From JAEINY01 sp942490535 (lineage in GTDB: Bacteria > Bacteroidota > Bacteroidia > Bacteroidales > Marinilabiliaceae): a stretch of 64,000 nt of DNA. The stretch is taken from NCBI GenBank assembly GCA_942490535.1, contig CALNXQ010000005.1:1426001-1490000 (forward strand). The letters run 5' to 3'. Each line of letters opens with the position of its first letter. Position 1 is the first letter of the stretch. The translations under genes were made by a program, and so were the position numbers. Under the pieces are notes generated by a model. That model was not told where the DNA came from, did not search any database, and saw only the letters and a program-made list of their open reading frames with translations. Positions 1-7,779 of the stretch are shown here, one piece after another.

Positions 1-901
1 CATTAAATGCACCTTTGAAGGATTGAGAATTACTTAATTCACTTTCAGAAAGATTGAATAACCTAGAAGTGAATTCATCATTTATTTTGAAACTCCAACT
101 CTTTGTCTTGTTTTTCGAAGCAGTGGTTAACGCATCTTTAATTTTTGCTAATGAATCTTTTACGGCCTGAGATGCGTCGTTTGGAGCTGTATAGTCTACT
201 CTGATTTTAGTCGTGTCCCACAAATAAACAGGATCGCTCCAAAGTAAATCTGTGTTTTTCCAAAGATTCCCCTTATATTCATTTGATCTAAAGTCTGATG
301 GAATATCATCATTCGTATTTACAATTTTTTCAGCAATAGGCACAGGATTTTTGGCAATATCCTCAGCGTTTAAATTGCTGTAATATTTTTCGTTAGGTCC
401 TCCAAGGCTCTGTGTCAGTTCATAGATTTTGATATTATGCTCCGCGCGCATATCCCCATACCAATTATTGAATTGATATTGCAGCTGCAAAACCAAGCTG
501 TCTACTGACCATTCATCGCCATTATAAAATTGATTGTAGGTAACTGTATCAGGTACGTTGTTTTCATCCAAAACGATTAATCCTGCATATTCAACTTTTT
601 TGGCCAAAGAGAAATCTACTAGAAAGTCCGCTTTAGAACGGCCAAATAACGGATCTTCAAATGAACCGATGATTCCATAGGTCGCATCGCTCGTGCGAAC
701 AGAATCTTGTGTTACACTGCGCGTATCTAATGAGTGCAAGTCATAAGTATGTCCGGTGATTTCATCACCTTCCGGAAGAACGCCATTGCCGCCTAATTGG
801 GCCGGGTCATCTTTACAAGATACGGCTAATGAAAGCAGGCCAATAATAATTAATTGGCCTGCTAAATGATTGAAAATATTTTTCAATGAAAATTTGTTCA
901 T
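1..901 (-). CDS. DUF4270 family lipoprotein (3' end outside window)
   Basis: The reading frame runs from the ATG at 901 to the window edge, about 300 codons without a stop, so the C-terminus is missing. The N-terminus is a lipoprotein signal peptide ending in LSLAVSC (Cys29), so the mature protein should be anchored in an envelope membrane. The following residues (KDDPAQLGGNGVLP, then a T.D..V.TS...YG.IGSFEDPLFG stretch) are typical of DUF4270, a Bacteroidota family of unknown function. It starts 12 bases after the stop of the glycogen-synthase-like gene and is probably cotranscribed with it. This pairing, divergent from panC, is common in the phylum. Family assignment rests on recalled sequence character. 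Confidence 0.8.
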   Translation of the reverse strand, partial: MNKFSLKNIFNHLAGQLIIIGLLSLAVSCKDDPAQLGGNGVLPEGDEITGHTYDLHSLDTRSVTQDSVRTSDATYGIIGSFEDPLFGRSKADFLVDFSLAKKVEYAGLIVLDENNVPDTVTYNQFYNGDEWSVDSLVLQLQYQFNNWYGDMRAEHNIKIYELTQSLGGPNEKYYSNLNAEDIAKNPVPIAEKIVNTNDDIPSDFRSNEYKGNLWKNTDLLWSDPVYLWDTTKIRVDYTAPNDASQAVKDSLAKIKDALTTASKNKTKSWSFKINDEFTSRLFNLSESELSNSQSFKGAFN

Positions 902-913
902 GAGTGTCAAGTA

Positions 914-1720
914 TTAATCTAGTAGTGAATCATAGAAACCATTGTAGGCAGCTACGTAGCATTCTTCATCGTGGTAGCCTAAAAATGGCTTACCGGATTT
1001 TTGTATAAACTCACTGATCTCTGGATTTATTGTTTCGCTTCCCTGAATAATGCCATCCGACATAGAGATAGCTAATTTAGTTAGGTTGGCATAGTTGTTA
1101 TTGGTCATCAAGTCGAGGTCCGAGTCTTCAATGCCATCAAGCTTCAATTTTTCTTTAAAGTTTTCAGGCCATTCGTTTTTGAAGGCATCATCATAAACCG
1201 TATATACTACCTTTGAATTGGAAAAATGAGGGTCCTCATTCATCGCTTTTTTGATGTATAAAGGAGCCAGGGCAGTAATCCATCCGTTGCAATGAACAAC
1301 ATCCGGCGCCCATCGTAATTTCTTAGTTGTTTCTAATACACCTCGTGCAAAAAAGATAGCGCGCTCATCATTGTCATCGAATTCAGTTCCATCATCATCG
1401 GTGACAATAAATTTGCGTTGAAAATAATCTTCATTGTCGATAAAGTAGACTTGCATACGAGCAGCTTGTATCGATGCCACTTTAATGATTAGAGGATGGT
1501 CAGTATCATCTATAATCAAATTCATACCAGATAATCGAATCACTTCGTGTAATTGATTGCGCCGTTCATTGATGCAACCAAATCGAGGCATGAAAGTTCT
1601 GATTTCTTTTCCTAATTCCTGTATGCCTTGCGGTAAATAACGCCCGACTTTCGACATTACAGATTCAGGTAAATATGGGGTGATTTCCTGGGAGATGAAT
1701 AAAACTTTGGCTTTTTCCAT
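914..1720 (-). CDS. single-domain glycogen/starch synthase-like protein (GT5 N-terminal domain)
   Basis: The start is taken at the ATG at 1720 (MEKAKVLFISQE), giving 268 residues. A longer reading to 1858 would cover the promoter and has poor composition. The protein resembles only the N-terminal Rossmann half of GT5 glycogen synthases, with a conserved VVHCNGWITAL stretch matching the family's H-x-W-x-T/A region. The C-terminal half that binds ADP-glucose is absent. The usual N-terminal K-x-G-G-L-x-D loop is replaced by PESVMSKVGRYLP. Full-length synthases are about 470 residues, so this is probably not a normal synthase. Short versions are regularly annotated as glycogen synthase in Bacteroidota. 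The true function is uncertain. It shares a transcript with the DUF4270 gene. Confidence 0.75.
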   Translation of the reverse strand: MEKAKVLFISQEITPYLPESVMSKVGRYLPQGIQELGKEIRTFMPRFGCINERRNQLHEVIRLSGMNLIIDDTDHPLIIKVASIQAARMQVYFIDNEDYFQRKFIVTDDDGTEFDDNDERAIFFARGVLETTKKLRWAPDVVHCNGWITALAPLYIKKAMNEDPHFSNSKVVYTVYDDAFKNEWPENFKEKLKLDGIEDSDLDLMTNNNYANLTKLAISMSDGIIQGSETINPEISEFIQKSGKPFLGYHDEECYVAAYNGFYDSLLD

Positions 1721-1754
1721 TGTAATATATCGGTAGATGTATTTTTTGCTGATG

Positions 1755-1785
1755 CAAAAGTACGAAAAATATGCAAGTTGGCAAA
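1755..1785 (-). promoter_or_regulatory. Bacteroidota-type promoter for the GT5-like/DUF4270 operon
   Basis: On the minus strand a TTTG box (1785-1782) is followed after 19 bases by TACTTTTG (1762-1755). This matches the Bacteroidota consensus TTTG-N19/20-TAnnTTTG. It lies 35 bases before the chosen ATG at 1720, which supports that start. Confidence 0.7.
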
Positions 1786-1982
1786 GTTCAGGGCCTGATT
1801 GACTCTGCCTGGATAGAAAGAAAATAGTTTTTGGTTGATTTTGGGCCTGGCTCCACAAAAATTAAAACAAGTTTGATTAAGGTGCTACAACTATGGTTCG
1901 AATTTTATTACTTTGCCGCGTTTAAACAACTTATTGATGGTAGGTGAACCTAAAAGGGGAATCTTCGTTTTTCTTTAGAGTG

Positions 1983-2843
1983 ATGAAAATAGCTAAAACA
2001 GTAGTCGAGTTGCAATCCTATCTCAGAGGATATAGACAGAGTACCCGCTCTGTTGGGTTTGTACCAACCATGGGTGCATTGCATCAAGGGCATTTAAGGC
2101 TTGTACGAAAAGCCAAGGAGCAATGTGATGTTGTAGTAGTCAGTATTTTTGTAAATCCTACTCAGTTTAATAATACGGATGACTTGAAGCGTTATCCGAG
2201 GGATTTAGGAAAGGACTGTGAATTGTTACAGTCAGAGGGGTGCGAAATTGTTTTTGCACCAGATGTTGAAGAAGTATATCCGGAAAAGGATGAGCGGGTC
2301 TTTGATTTTGGAAGTCTTGAGAATGTGATGGAAGGAAAATTTCGACCAGGTCACTTTAATGGCGTTGCCCAGGTCGTTAGTCGATTGTTCGAGATGGTTA
2401 AGCCAGATAAAGCATTTTTTGGATTAAAAGATTTTCAACAACTGGCCATCATTAGAGCCATGGTTAAACAATTGGATTTACATGTAGCGATTGAGCCTTG
2501 TGATACCGTTCGGGAGGAAGATGGGTTAGCAATGAGCTCCAGGAATATGCTGCTCTCTAGTCTTCATCGAAAAAATGCTCCGGTTATTGCCAAAACTTTG
2601 GTTGAATCTTGTAACTTTGCCAACGGCAAAACAGTAGGTGCGACCATTGATTATGTTGTAAGTCAGATTGATGCAGTAGAAGGTTTGGAGGTAGAATATT
2701 TTGAAATTGCTGACGGATATACGCTCAAAGCTATTGATAAATGGAGTGATAGTGAGTATATTGTTGGATGCATAGCTGTTTTTGCCGGGGAAATTCGATT
2801 AATTGATAACGTGATATACAAAAACACTGGCCATGAATGTTGA
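1983..2843 (+). CDS. panC: pantothenate synthetase
   Basis: PanC makes pantothenate from pantoate, beta-alanine and ATP in the cytoplasm. The start is placed at the ATG at 1983 (MKIAKTVVELQ), giving 286 residues, the normal family length. An upstream GTG at 1944 adds 13 residues with no homology. Visible motifs are the nucleotidylyl-transferase signature PTMGALHQGH (28-37), the ATP and pantoate site GLKDFQQ (147-153), and the KMSKS-equivalent AMSSRN (183-188). The last 11 bases overlap panD, so the beta-alanine producer and its user are translationally coupled. Confidence 0.97.
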   Translation: MKIAKTVVELQSYLRGYRQSTRSVGFVPTMGALHQGHLRLVRKAKEQCDVVVVSIFVNPTQFNNTDDLKRYPRDLGKDCELLQSEGCEIVFAPDVEEVYPEKDERVFDFGSLENVMEGKFRPGHFNGVAQVVSRLFEMVKPDKAFFGLKDFQQLAIIRAMVKQLDLHVAIEPCDTVREEDGLAMSSRNMLLSSLHRKNAPVIAKTLVESCNFANGKTVGATIDYVVSQIDAVEGLEVEYFEIADGYTLKAIDKWSDSEYIVGCIAVFAGEIRLIDNVIYKNTGHEC

Positions 2844-3183
2844 GGTGGTAAAATCAAAATTGCACAATGTTTCGGTAACGGAAGCAAACTTGAATTATGT
2901 GGGTAGTATTACCATTGATGAGGATTTGATGGATGCTGCAAATATTATTGAAAACGAGAAAGTTCAGGTTGTTAATAATAACAATGGGGAGCGTATCGAA
3001 ACATATGTAATAAAAGGAGAACGAGGATCTGGAGTTATTTGCCTGAATGGTGCTGCTGCACGTAAGGTGGCTGTAGGCGATGTGGTTATAATTATTACTT
3101 ATTGTTCCATGCCGTTAGAAGACGCCAAGCAATTTAAACCAACTTTTGTATTCCCGGATACGGCTACAAATCTGCTGGTCTAA
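2833..3183 (+). CDS. panD: aspartate 1-decarboxylase (pyruvoyl enzyme)
   Basis: PanD converts L-aspartate to beta-alanine, the substrate of PanC. The 116-residue product is of normal length. It is a proenzyme that self-cleaves between Gly24 and Ser25 to form the pyruvoyl group, and the Y-x-GSITID motif sits exactly there (22-28). Arg54 and Tyr58 (RIETY), and NGAAAR (72-77), are the expected active-site residues. The frame opens within the last 11 bases of panC and is followed by a terminator, so panC-panD is a two-gene operon. Confidence 0.97.
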   Translation: MNVEVVKSKLHNVSVTEANLNYVGSITIDEDLMDAANIIENEKVQVVNNNNGERIETYVIKGERGSGVICLNGAAARKVAVGDVVIIITYCSMPLEDAKQFKPTFVFPDTATNLLV

Positions 3184-3213
3184 TTGTGAGTGAGTGAAAA
3201 GTATATGAAATCA

Positions 3214-3236
3214 CCTCGGTCCAAACCGGGGTTTTT
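3214..3236 (+). terminator. rho-independent terminator after panD
   Basis: A six-base-pair stem CCTCGG/CCGGGG (3214-3219 with 3226-3231, one G-T pair) is followed by five T residues. It lies 30 bases past the panD stop. Confidence 0.75.
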
Positions 3237-3294
3237 CTGTTTTTATAGCATTGGATTGGTGTTGTTAGTAAACTGATCAAATTTTAATTAGGTG

Positions 3295-3795
3295 ATGCAA
3301 ATGGAGGAACTATCCAAAATTACAGCAAAGATTAAATCTCTTCCCGATGCCATGCAAATTATTGGTAAATGGGAATTGGAGGGTGAGAAGATTGTATTTA
3401 CGAATGGTTGTTTTGATATTGTCCATCGCGGGCATGTGGACTATTTATCTCGAGCGAAAGATTTGGGTACACGTTTGGTGCTTGGGCTCAATTCTGATGT
3501 TTCCGTGCAGCGTTTGAAGGGTTCCAATCGACCTATCGTTGATGAACAATCCAGAGCTATTTTGTTAGCGGCTTTTCAATTTATTGACATGGTGGTTCTT
3601 TTTGATGAGGATACGCCCTATGAGTTGATAAAGGCTTTGCAGCCAGATGTTTTAGTAAAAGGGAGTGATTATAATGCCAAAGACATTGTGGGGTATGATG
3701 TGTTAATGGCCAAGGGCGGGCGTGTTGAAACGATTGATTTTGTAGAAGGATTTTCAACCACCAGCATTGTTGAAAAAATTAAAACGTCCATGTAA
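3295..3795 (+). CDS. rfaE2: D-glycero-beta-D-manno-heptose 1-phosphate adenylyltransferase-like protein (RfaE2/HldE-C family)
   Basis: This cytidylyltransferase-like nucleotidyltransferase of about 166 residues resembles the C-terminal domain of HldE, which activates heptose 1-phosphate with ATP for lipopolysaccharide core synthesis. The active-site HRGH motif lies in TNGCFDIVHRGHVDYL (about 37-51), and the family's GSNRPI and GFSTTSIVEKI stretches are present. Starts at GTG 3292, ATG 3295 and ATG 3301 are all possible, and the sequence does not decide between them. No HldE kinase domain is fused or adjacent. It is one base away from radA and probably shares its transcript. The substrate is assigned by family only. 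Confidence 0.85.
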   Translation: MQMEELSKITAKIKSLPDAMQIIGKWELEGEKIVFTNGCFDIVHRGHVDYLSRAKDLGTRLVLGLNSDVSVQRLKGSNRPIVDEQSRAILLAAFQFIDMVVLFDEDTPYELIKALQPDVLVKGSDYNAKDIVGYDVLMAKGGRVETIDFVEGFSTTSIVEKIKTSM

Positions 3796-3796
3796 T

Positions 3797-5164
3797 ATGG
3801 CAAAGGTAAAATCGACATTTGTATGTCAGAATTGTGGCTCTGAATCTCCCAAATGGGTTGGGAAGTGTTATTCCTGTGGAGAGTGGAATACGTTTGTCGA
3901 AGAAACCGTAATGACAGGAAAGGTAAAAAATGCCCGGCCAGGCACCGTATTAGCTGAACGCACTAAACCTGTACCAGTTTCTGAAGTATCCGTTGAAGAA
4001 TTACCACGTTTGTCCACTGGTAATGAAGAATTAAATCGTGTGTTGGGGGGCGGTCTCGTTCCTGGTGCCATGGTGTTGATCGGTGGAGAGCCTGGGATTG
4101 GAAAATCGACGTTGGTGCTGCAAACGGCTTTGAATTTACCAAATGTTAAAGTATTATATGTGTCTGGAGAGGAAAGCCCTCAGCAAATAAAATTGAGGGC
4201 TGATCGGATTACCTCCCATTCGGCAGATAATTGTCATGTTGTGAGTGAAGTGTCTGTAGAACGGATTTTGACGCATCTTGAAAATACCAAACCTGATGTG
4301 TTGGTCATCGATTCGGTTCAAACTTTGGAAACCGAAAGGGTAGAGTCTGCTCCAGGAAGTGTTTCTCAAATTCGGGAGTGTACTGCTACGATTTTGCGTG
4401 TGTCTAAGGAAAAGAACATTCCAGTGTTTTTGATTGGGCACATTAATAAGGAAGGGAGTCTGGCAGGGCCTAAGGTGCTGGAGCACATGGTTGATGTGGT
4501 GCTTCAGTTTGAAGGTGATCGACATCATATGTACCGAATCTTAAGATCCATCAAAAACCGATTCGGATCGACCAATGAGATTGGGATTTTTGAAATGCTA
4601 AGTACTGGTTTGAGAGAAGTAAGTAATCCGTCTGAATTGTTAATCGGCACACAACATGAGCCGATGAGTGGCGGTACCATTGCTGCTGCGCTTGAAGGTG
4701 TGCGACCTTTTTTAATTGAAGTGCAAGCCTTGGCGAGTACTGCAGCTTATGGTAATCCGCAGCGCTCTGTAACAGGCTATGATTTGAGAAGGTTGAATAT
4801 GTTGTTGGCTGTATTGGAGAAGAGAGCTGGATTTAAATTGGCTGCCAAAGATGTATTTTTGAATATAGCAGGAGGATTGAAGGTGAATGATCCGGCTATT
4901 GACTTAGCAGTTATTTCCGCAGTGCTGTCTTCCAATATGGATATGTCCATTTCGTCGGATGTCTGCATGGCTGGGGAAGTGGGGTTGTCAGGTGAAATTC
5001 GTCCGGTAACGCGCATTGATCAGCGGGTGAGTGAAGCTGCTAAATTGGGATTTAAGTCGATTTTGATTCCTGCATTTGTTAAAGGAGTCGATTTCAGTAG
5101 TTTTGATATTCAGGTGGTTAAGCTTAATAAAATCGAGGAGGCGTTTCGCTTCTTGTTTGCTTGA
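3797..5164 (+). CDS. radA: DNA repair protein RadA
   Basis: RadA is a RecA-like branch-migration ATPase that helps process recombination intermediates. The start is the ATG at 3797 (MAKVKSTFVCQNCG), giving 455 residues. In order there is a C4 zinc finger C-x2-C-x10-C-x2-C (10-27), a Walker A GEPGIGKST (97-105), a Walker B VLVIDSVQT (168-176), the RadA-specific KNRFG motif (253-257), and a C-terminal Lon-protease-like domain. The gene begins one base after the rfaE2-like stop. It is convergent with the penicillin-binding protein gene, and the two share a bidirectional terminator. Confidence 0.97.
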   Translation: MAKVKSTFVCQNCGSESPKWVGKCYSCGEWNTFVEETVMTGKVKNARPGTVLAERTKPVPVSEVSVEELPRLSTGNEELNRVLGGGLVPGAMVLIGGEPGIGKSTLVLQTALNLPNVKVLYVSGEESPQQIKLRADRITSHSADNCHVVSEVSVERILTHLENTKPDVLVIDSVQTLETERVESAPGSVSQIRECTATILRVSKEKNIPVFLIGHINKEGSLAGPKVLEHMVDVVLQFEGDRHHMYRILRSIKNRFGSTNEIGIFEMLSTGLREVSNPSELLIGTQHEPMSGGTIAAALEGVRPFLIEVQALASTAAYGNPQRSVTGYDLRRLNMLLAVLEKRAGFKLAAKDVFLNIAGGLKVNDPAIDLAVISAVLSSNMDMSISSDVCMAGEVGLSGEIRPVTRIDQRVSEAAKLGFKSILIPAFVKGVDFSSFDIQVVKLNKIEEAFRFLFA

Positions 5165-5210
5165 AAAGAAGAATCCACTTAAAGGGAATTCACTTTTTGT
5201 AGATAAATAA

Positions 5211-5239
5211 AAGCCGAACTGCATAAGCTCGGCTTTGTT
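5211..5239. terminator. bidirectional terminator between radA and the PBP gene
   Basis: The stem AAGCCGA (5211-5217) with TCGGCTT (5229-5235) is preceded by an A-rich run and followed by TTGTT. It can serve both convergent genes. Confidence 0.75.
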
Positions 5240-5258
5240 ATTATGGATGTGTTTTTTG

Positions 5259-7622
5259 CTAAAAGAATTCTTCCTGACTCTGTATCTCCTGATTATTTAA
5301 GTCACTTTCGCTGTTTCTGTCGGCAGAAACATGCTCATCTGTACAGATTAGATTAGTGTTGAAATTGAGTGGTTTTTCAAATTCGTCGTCTGCTGTTATT
5401 TCAATACTTTCGTCAGCGTAGGTTTTTTGCATGTAGAGTCCGAATATGGGTAAGGCCATATTTGCACCCTGGCCTAAAGTGATATTGTCAAAGTGAATGT
5501 CCCGGTCTTCGCCACCTACCCAAACGCCAGTGACCAGATTGGGTGTAACGCCCATAAACCAGCCGTCAGAATGATTTTGAGTAGTGCCGGTTTTGCCTCC
5601 TATTTGTCCACGTAATTCATATTTAGAGCGTAATCGAACAGCAGTTCCTTGTCTAACAACTCCCTGAAGTAAATTCAGCATAAGAAAAGCTGTGGATTCA
5701 CTGATGGCTTCTCGCTTACGAGGATGAAAATCGCTGATTACATTTCCATATCTATCTTCTATTCGGGTAATAATCAGTGGTTCAATAAATACACCTTTGT
5801 TGGCGTAAGTACAATAAGCGCCTGTCATTTCAAGAAGGCTAAAATCAGGTGTTCCCAGGCATAGCGCCGGAACGGGATCCATTGGACTTTTTATACCTAA
5901 GGCATGAATGGTGGAGGCTATAGCTTCCGGGTTATATTGTTTCATAACCCAGGCGGTGATGTTATTGTTTGAATTTGCAAGTCCCCATTTTAAGGATACC
6001 ATCTCACCTTCGCGTCTGTTGCCTGAATTACGAGGGGTCCAGGTTTTTCCGGTAGGTAAATAGAAGGTTTGGGGAATGTTCGGAACCAGGTCGCATGGCG
6101 TATGTCCCTCCTGCATGGCCAACGTGTAAACAAATGGTTTAATTGTGGAACCTACCTGCCGCTTTCCTTGGCCAGCCATATCGTACATAAAATGCTTGAA
6201 ATTTGGACCGCCAATATAAGCTTTCACATGGCCGGATAACGGATCCATGGAAACCATGCCTGCTCTCAAAAAATGCTTGTAATATTTGATGGAATCCAAA
6301 GGAGTCATCATGGTATCTTTGTCGCCGTTCCATGAAAAGACAGTCATTGGATATGGCTTATTGAATACGCGCAATATACTGTCCATGTCGGTCCCGGATT
6401 GTCTCAGTCCGCGATAACGGTCAGAGTTTTTGATGGCACGTTCAATAATTCCATCGTATTGCTCTTTTGTGATTTTATTGGTGAAGGGGGCTCGGCCACG
6501 CCCCTTTTTCTCTTTGAAGAACTTAGGCTGAAGATCATCTCTTAAATGTTCCTTTACAGCTTCCTCTGCATATCTTTGTAAGCGTGAATCTATGGTTGTA
6601 TATATTTTAAGTCCATCCTTGTAAATGTCATATTTTGTGCCGTCGGGCCGTAAGTTTTTATTGATCCAGCCATACATAGGATTGTTTACCCACTCCGCAC
6701 TATCTTCCAGGAATTTTTGCGTCATATAGGAAGGATAGTTTTCCCGCAAGGGTTCCCTCGCTGTTAATGCTAATCGTAAAGATTCGCGAAAGTAAGGAGC
6801 GGGGCCTGCTTTGTGGTCGGCTCTATTGAAGTCAAGAGTTAGCGGTAATACTTTTAGTGAGTCATATTCTTCCTGTGTCAGAAACATGGCTTTGCGCATT
6901 TGATTCAAAACTACGTTTCTGCGTTGTTGAACCATTTCCGGACGGCGCACAGGATTGTAAAGGGCTGGATTTTTGAGCATGCCAACAATTACAGCTGCAT
7001 GTTCCACATGAAGTGTGTCGGTAGAGGAATTAAAAAAGGTTTGCGCAGCCGATTTGATGCCATAGGCATCATAAATGAACTCTGCTTTGTTGAGGTACAT
7101 CGTAAGAATCTCTTCTTTGGTATAGCTTCGTTCCAGTTTAATTGCGATAACCCATTCTTTGAGTTTTTGAAATCCCCTTTCCCATTTGGAGGCTGCTTGT
7201 CCGTGAAATAGCAATTTGGCCAATTGTTGAGTAATGGTACTGCCTCCTCCGGAACTTTGATCCCGCATTAATAAAGTTCTGAAGAACACACGGGCCAGAC
7301 CTCTTGAATCCACACCGGAATGGTCTTTAAAGCGAACATCTTCTGTTGCAATAAGGGCATTAACGATATTAGGCGACAATTCTTCAAAATTCACAAAACT
7401 CCTGTTTTGATTGAAATAAGTTCCTAGGATCTCTTGGTTGCTGGAAATGACTTCTGTAGCTAAGTTGCTTTTCGGATTTTCCAATTCGTCAAAAGAGGGC
7501 ATAAATCCAAAATGGCCATTAGATATTAAAAAGAATAATATAATTACAAAAAGAATTCCAGTCACAAATAATGACCAAAACCAAAATAAAATTTTCTTGT
7601 AGTTAACTAGTTTCGAATCCAT
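5259..7622 (-). CDS. class A penicillin-binding protein (PBP1A-type transglycosylase/transpeptidase)
   Basis: This bifunctional enzyme polymerises and cross-links peptidoglycan at the outer face of the inner membrane. The start is placed at the ATG at 7622 (MDSKLVNYKK), giving 787 residues. One membrane segment (about 10-33) is followed by a GT51 domain with EDVRF...H.G (94-103, catalytic Glu94) and GGGSTITQQLAK (125-136). The transpeptidase domain has STIK (Ser492 nucleophile), SNN (551-553) and KTGT (677-680). All catalytic motifs are intact. The C-terminal 60 residues are acidic and low in complexity. It is divergent from topA and convergent with radA. Confidence 0.95.
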   Translation of the reverse strand: MDSKLVNYKKILFWFWSLFVTGILFVIILFFLISNGHFGFMPSFDELENPKSNLATEVISSNQEILGTYFNQNRSFVNFEELSPNIVNALIATEDVRFKDHSGVDSRGLARVFFRTLLMRDQSSGGGSTITQQLAKLLFHGQAASKWERGFQKLKEWVIAIKLERSYTKEEILTMYLNKAEFIYDAYGIKSAAQTFFNSSTDTLHVEHAAVIVGMLKNPALYNPVRRPEMVQQRRNVVLNQMRKAMFLTQEEYDSLKVLPLTLDFNRADHKAGPAPYFRESLRLALTAREPLRENYPSYMTQKFLEDSAEWVNNPMYGWINKNLRPDGTKYDIYKDGLKIYTTIDSRLQRYAEEAVKEHLRDDLQPKFFKEKKGRGRAPFTNKITKEQYDGIIERAIKNSDRYRGLRQSGTDMDSILRVFNKPYPMTVFSWNGDKDTMMTPLDSIKYYKHFLRAGMVSMDPLSGHVKAYIGGPNFKHFMYDMAGQGKRQVGSTIKPFVYTLAMQEGHTPCDLVPNIPQTFYLPTGKTWTPRNSGNRREGEMVSLKWGLANSNNNITAWVMKQYNPEAIASTIHALGIKSPMDPVPALCLGTPDFSLLEMTGAYCTYANKGVFIEPLIITRIEDRYGNVISDFHPRKREAISESTAFLMLNLLQGVVRQGTAVRLRSKYELRGQIGGKTGTTQNHSDGWFMGVTPNLVTGVWVGGEDRDIHFDNITLGQGANMALPIFGLYMQKTYADESIEITADDEFEKPLNFNTNLICTDEHVSADRNSESDLNNQEIQSQEEFF

Positions 7623-7728
7623 ATGGTATTTGATAGTTTGGCGTAAAAATAGTAAATTTTCATGTAAGCAATGGCGAAAAGGCTTGCGTAAAGCCTTTTC
7701 ATTTTTTAACATTGTGCCATTTATTTTC

Positions 7729-7736
7729 TAATTTTG
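7729..7736 (+). promoter_or_regulatory. candidate -7 box upstream of topA
   Basis: TAATTTTG matches TAnnTTTG and lies 43 bases before the topA ATG. No well-spaced TTTG box is present upstream, so this is tentative. Confidence 0.4.
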
Positions 7737-7779
7737 TTCGCCAGAGATAAATTTGCGTGATTTGAAAGACCTTTGAGAG

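Noticed and set aside
1944..1982. Upstream GTG start for panC
   Set aside because: It adds 13 residues not found in the family. The internal ATG at 1983 gives the normal length.
7622..7712. Longer N-terminus for the penicillin-binding protein
   Set aside because: The 30 extra residues place a basic, cysteine-containing stretch before the expected short cytoplasmic tail and membrane anchor.
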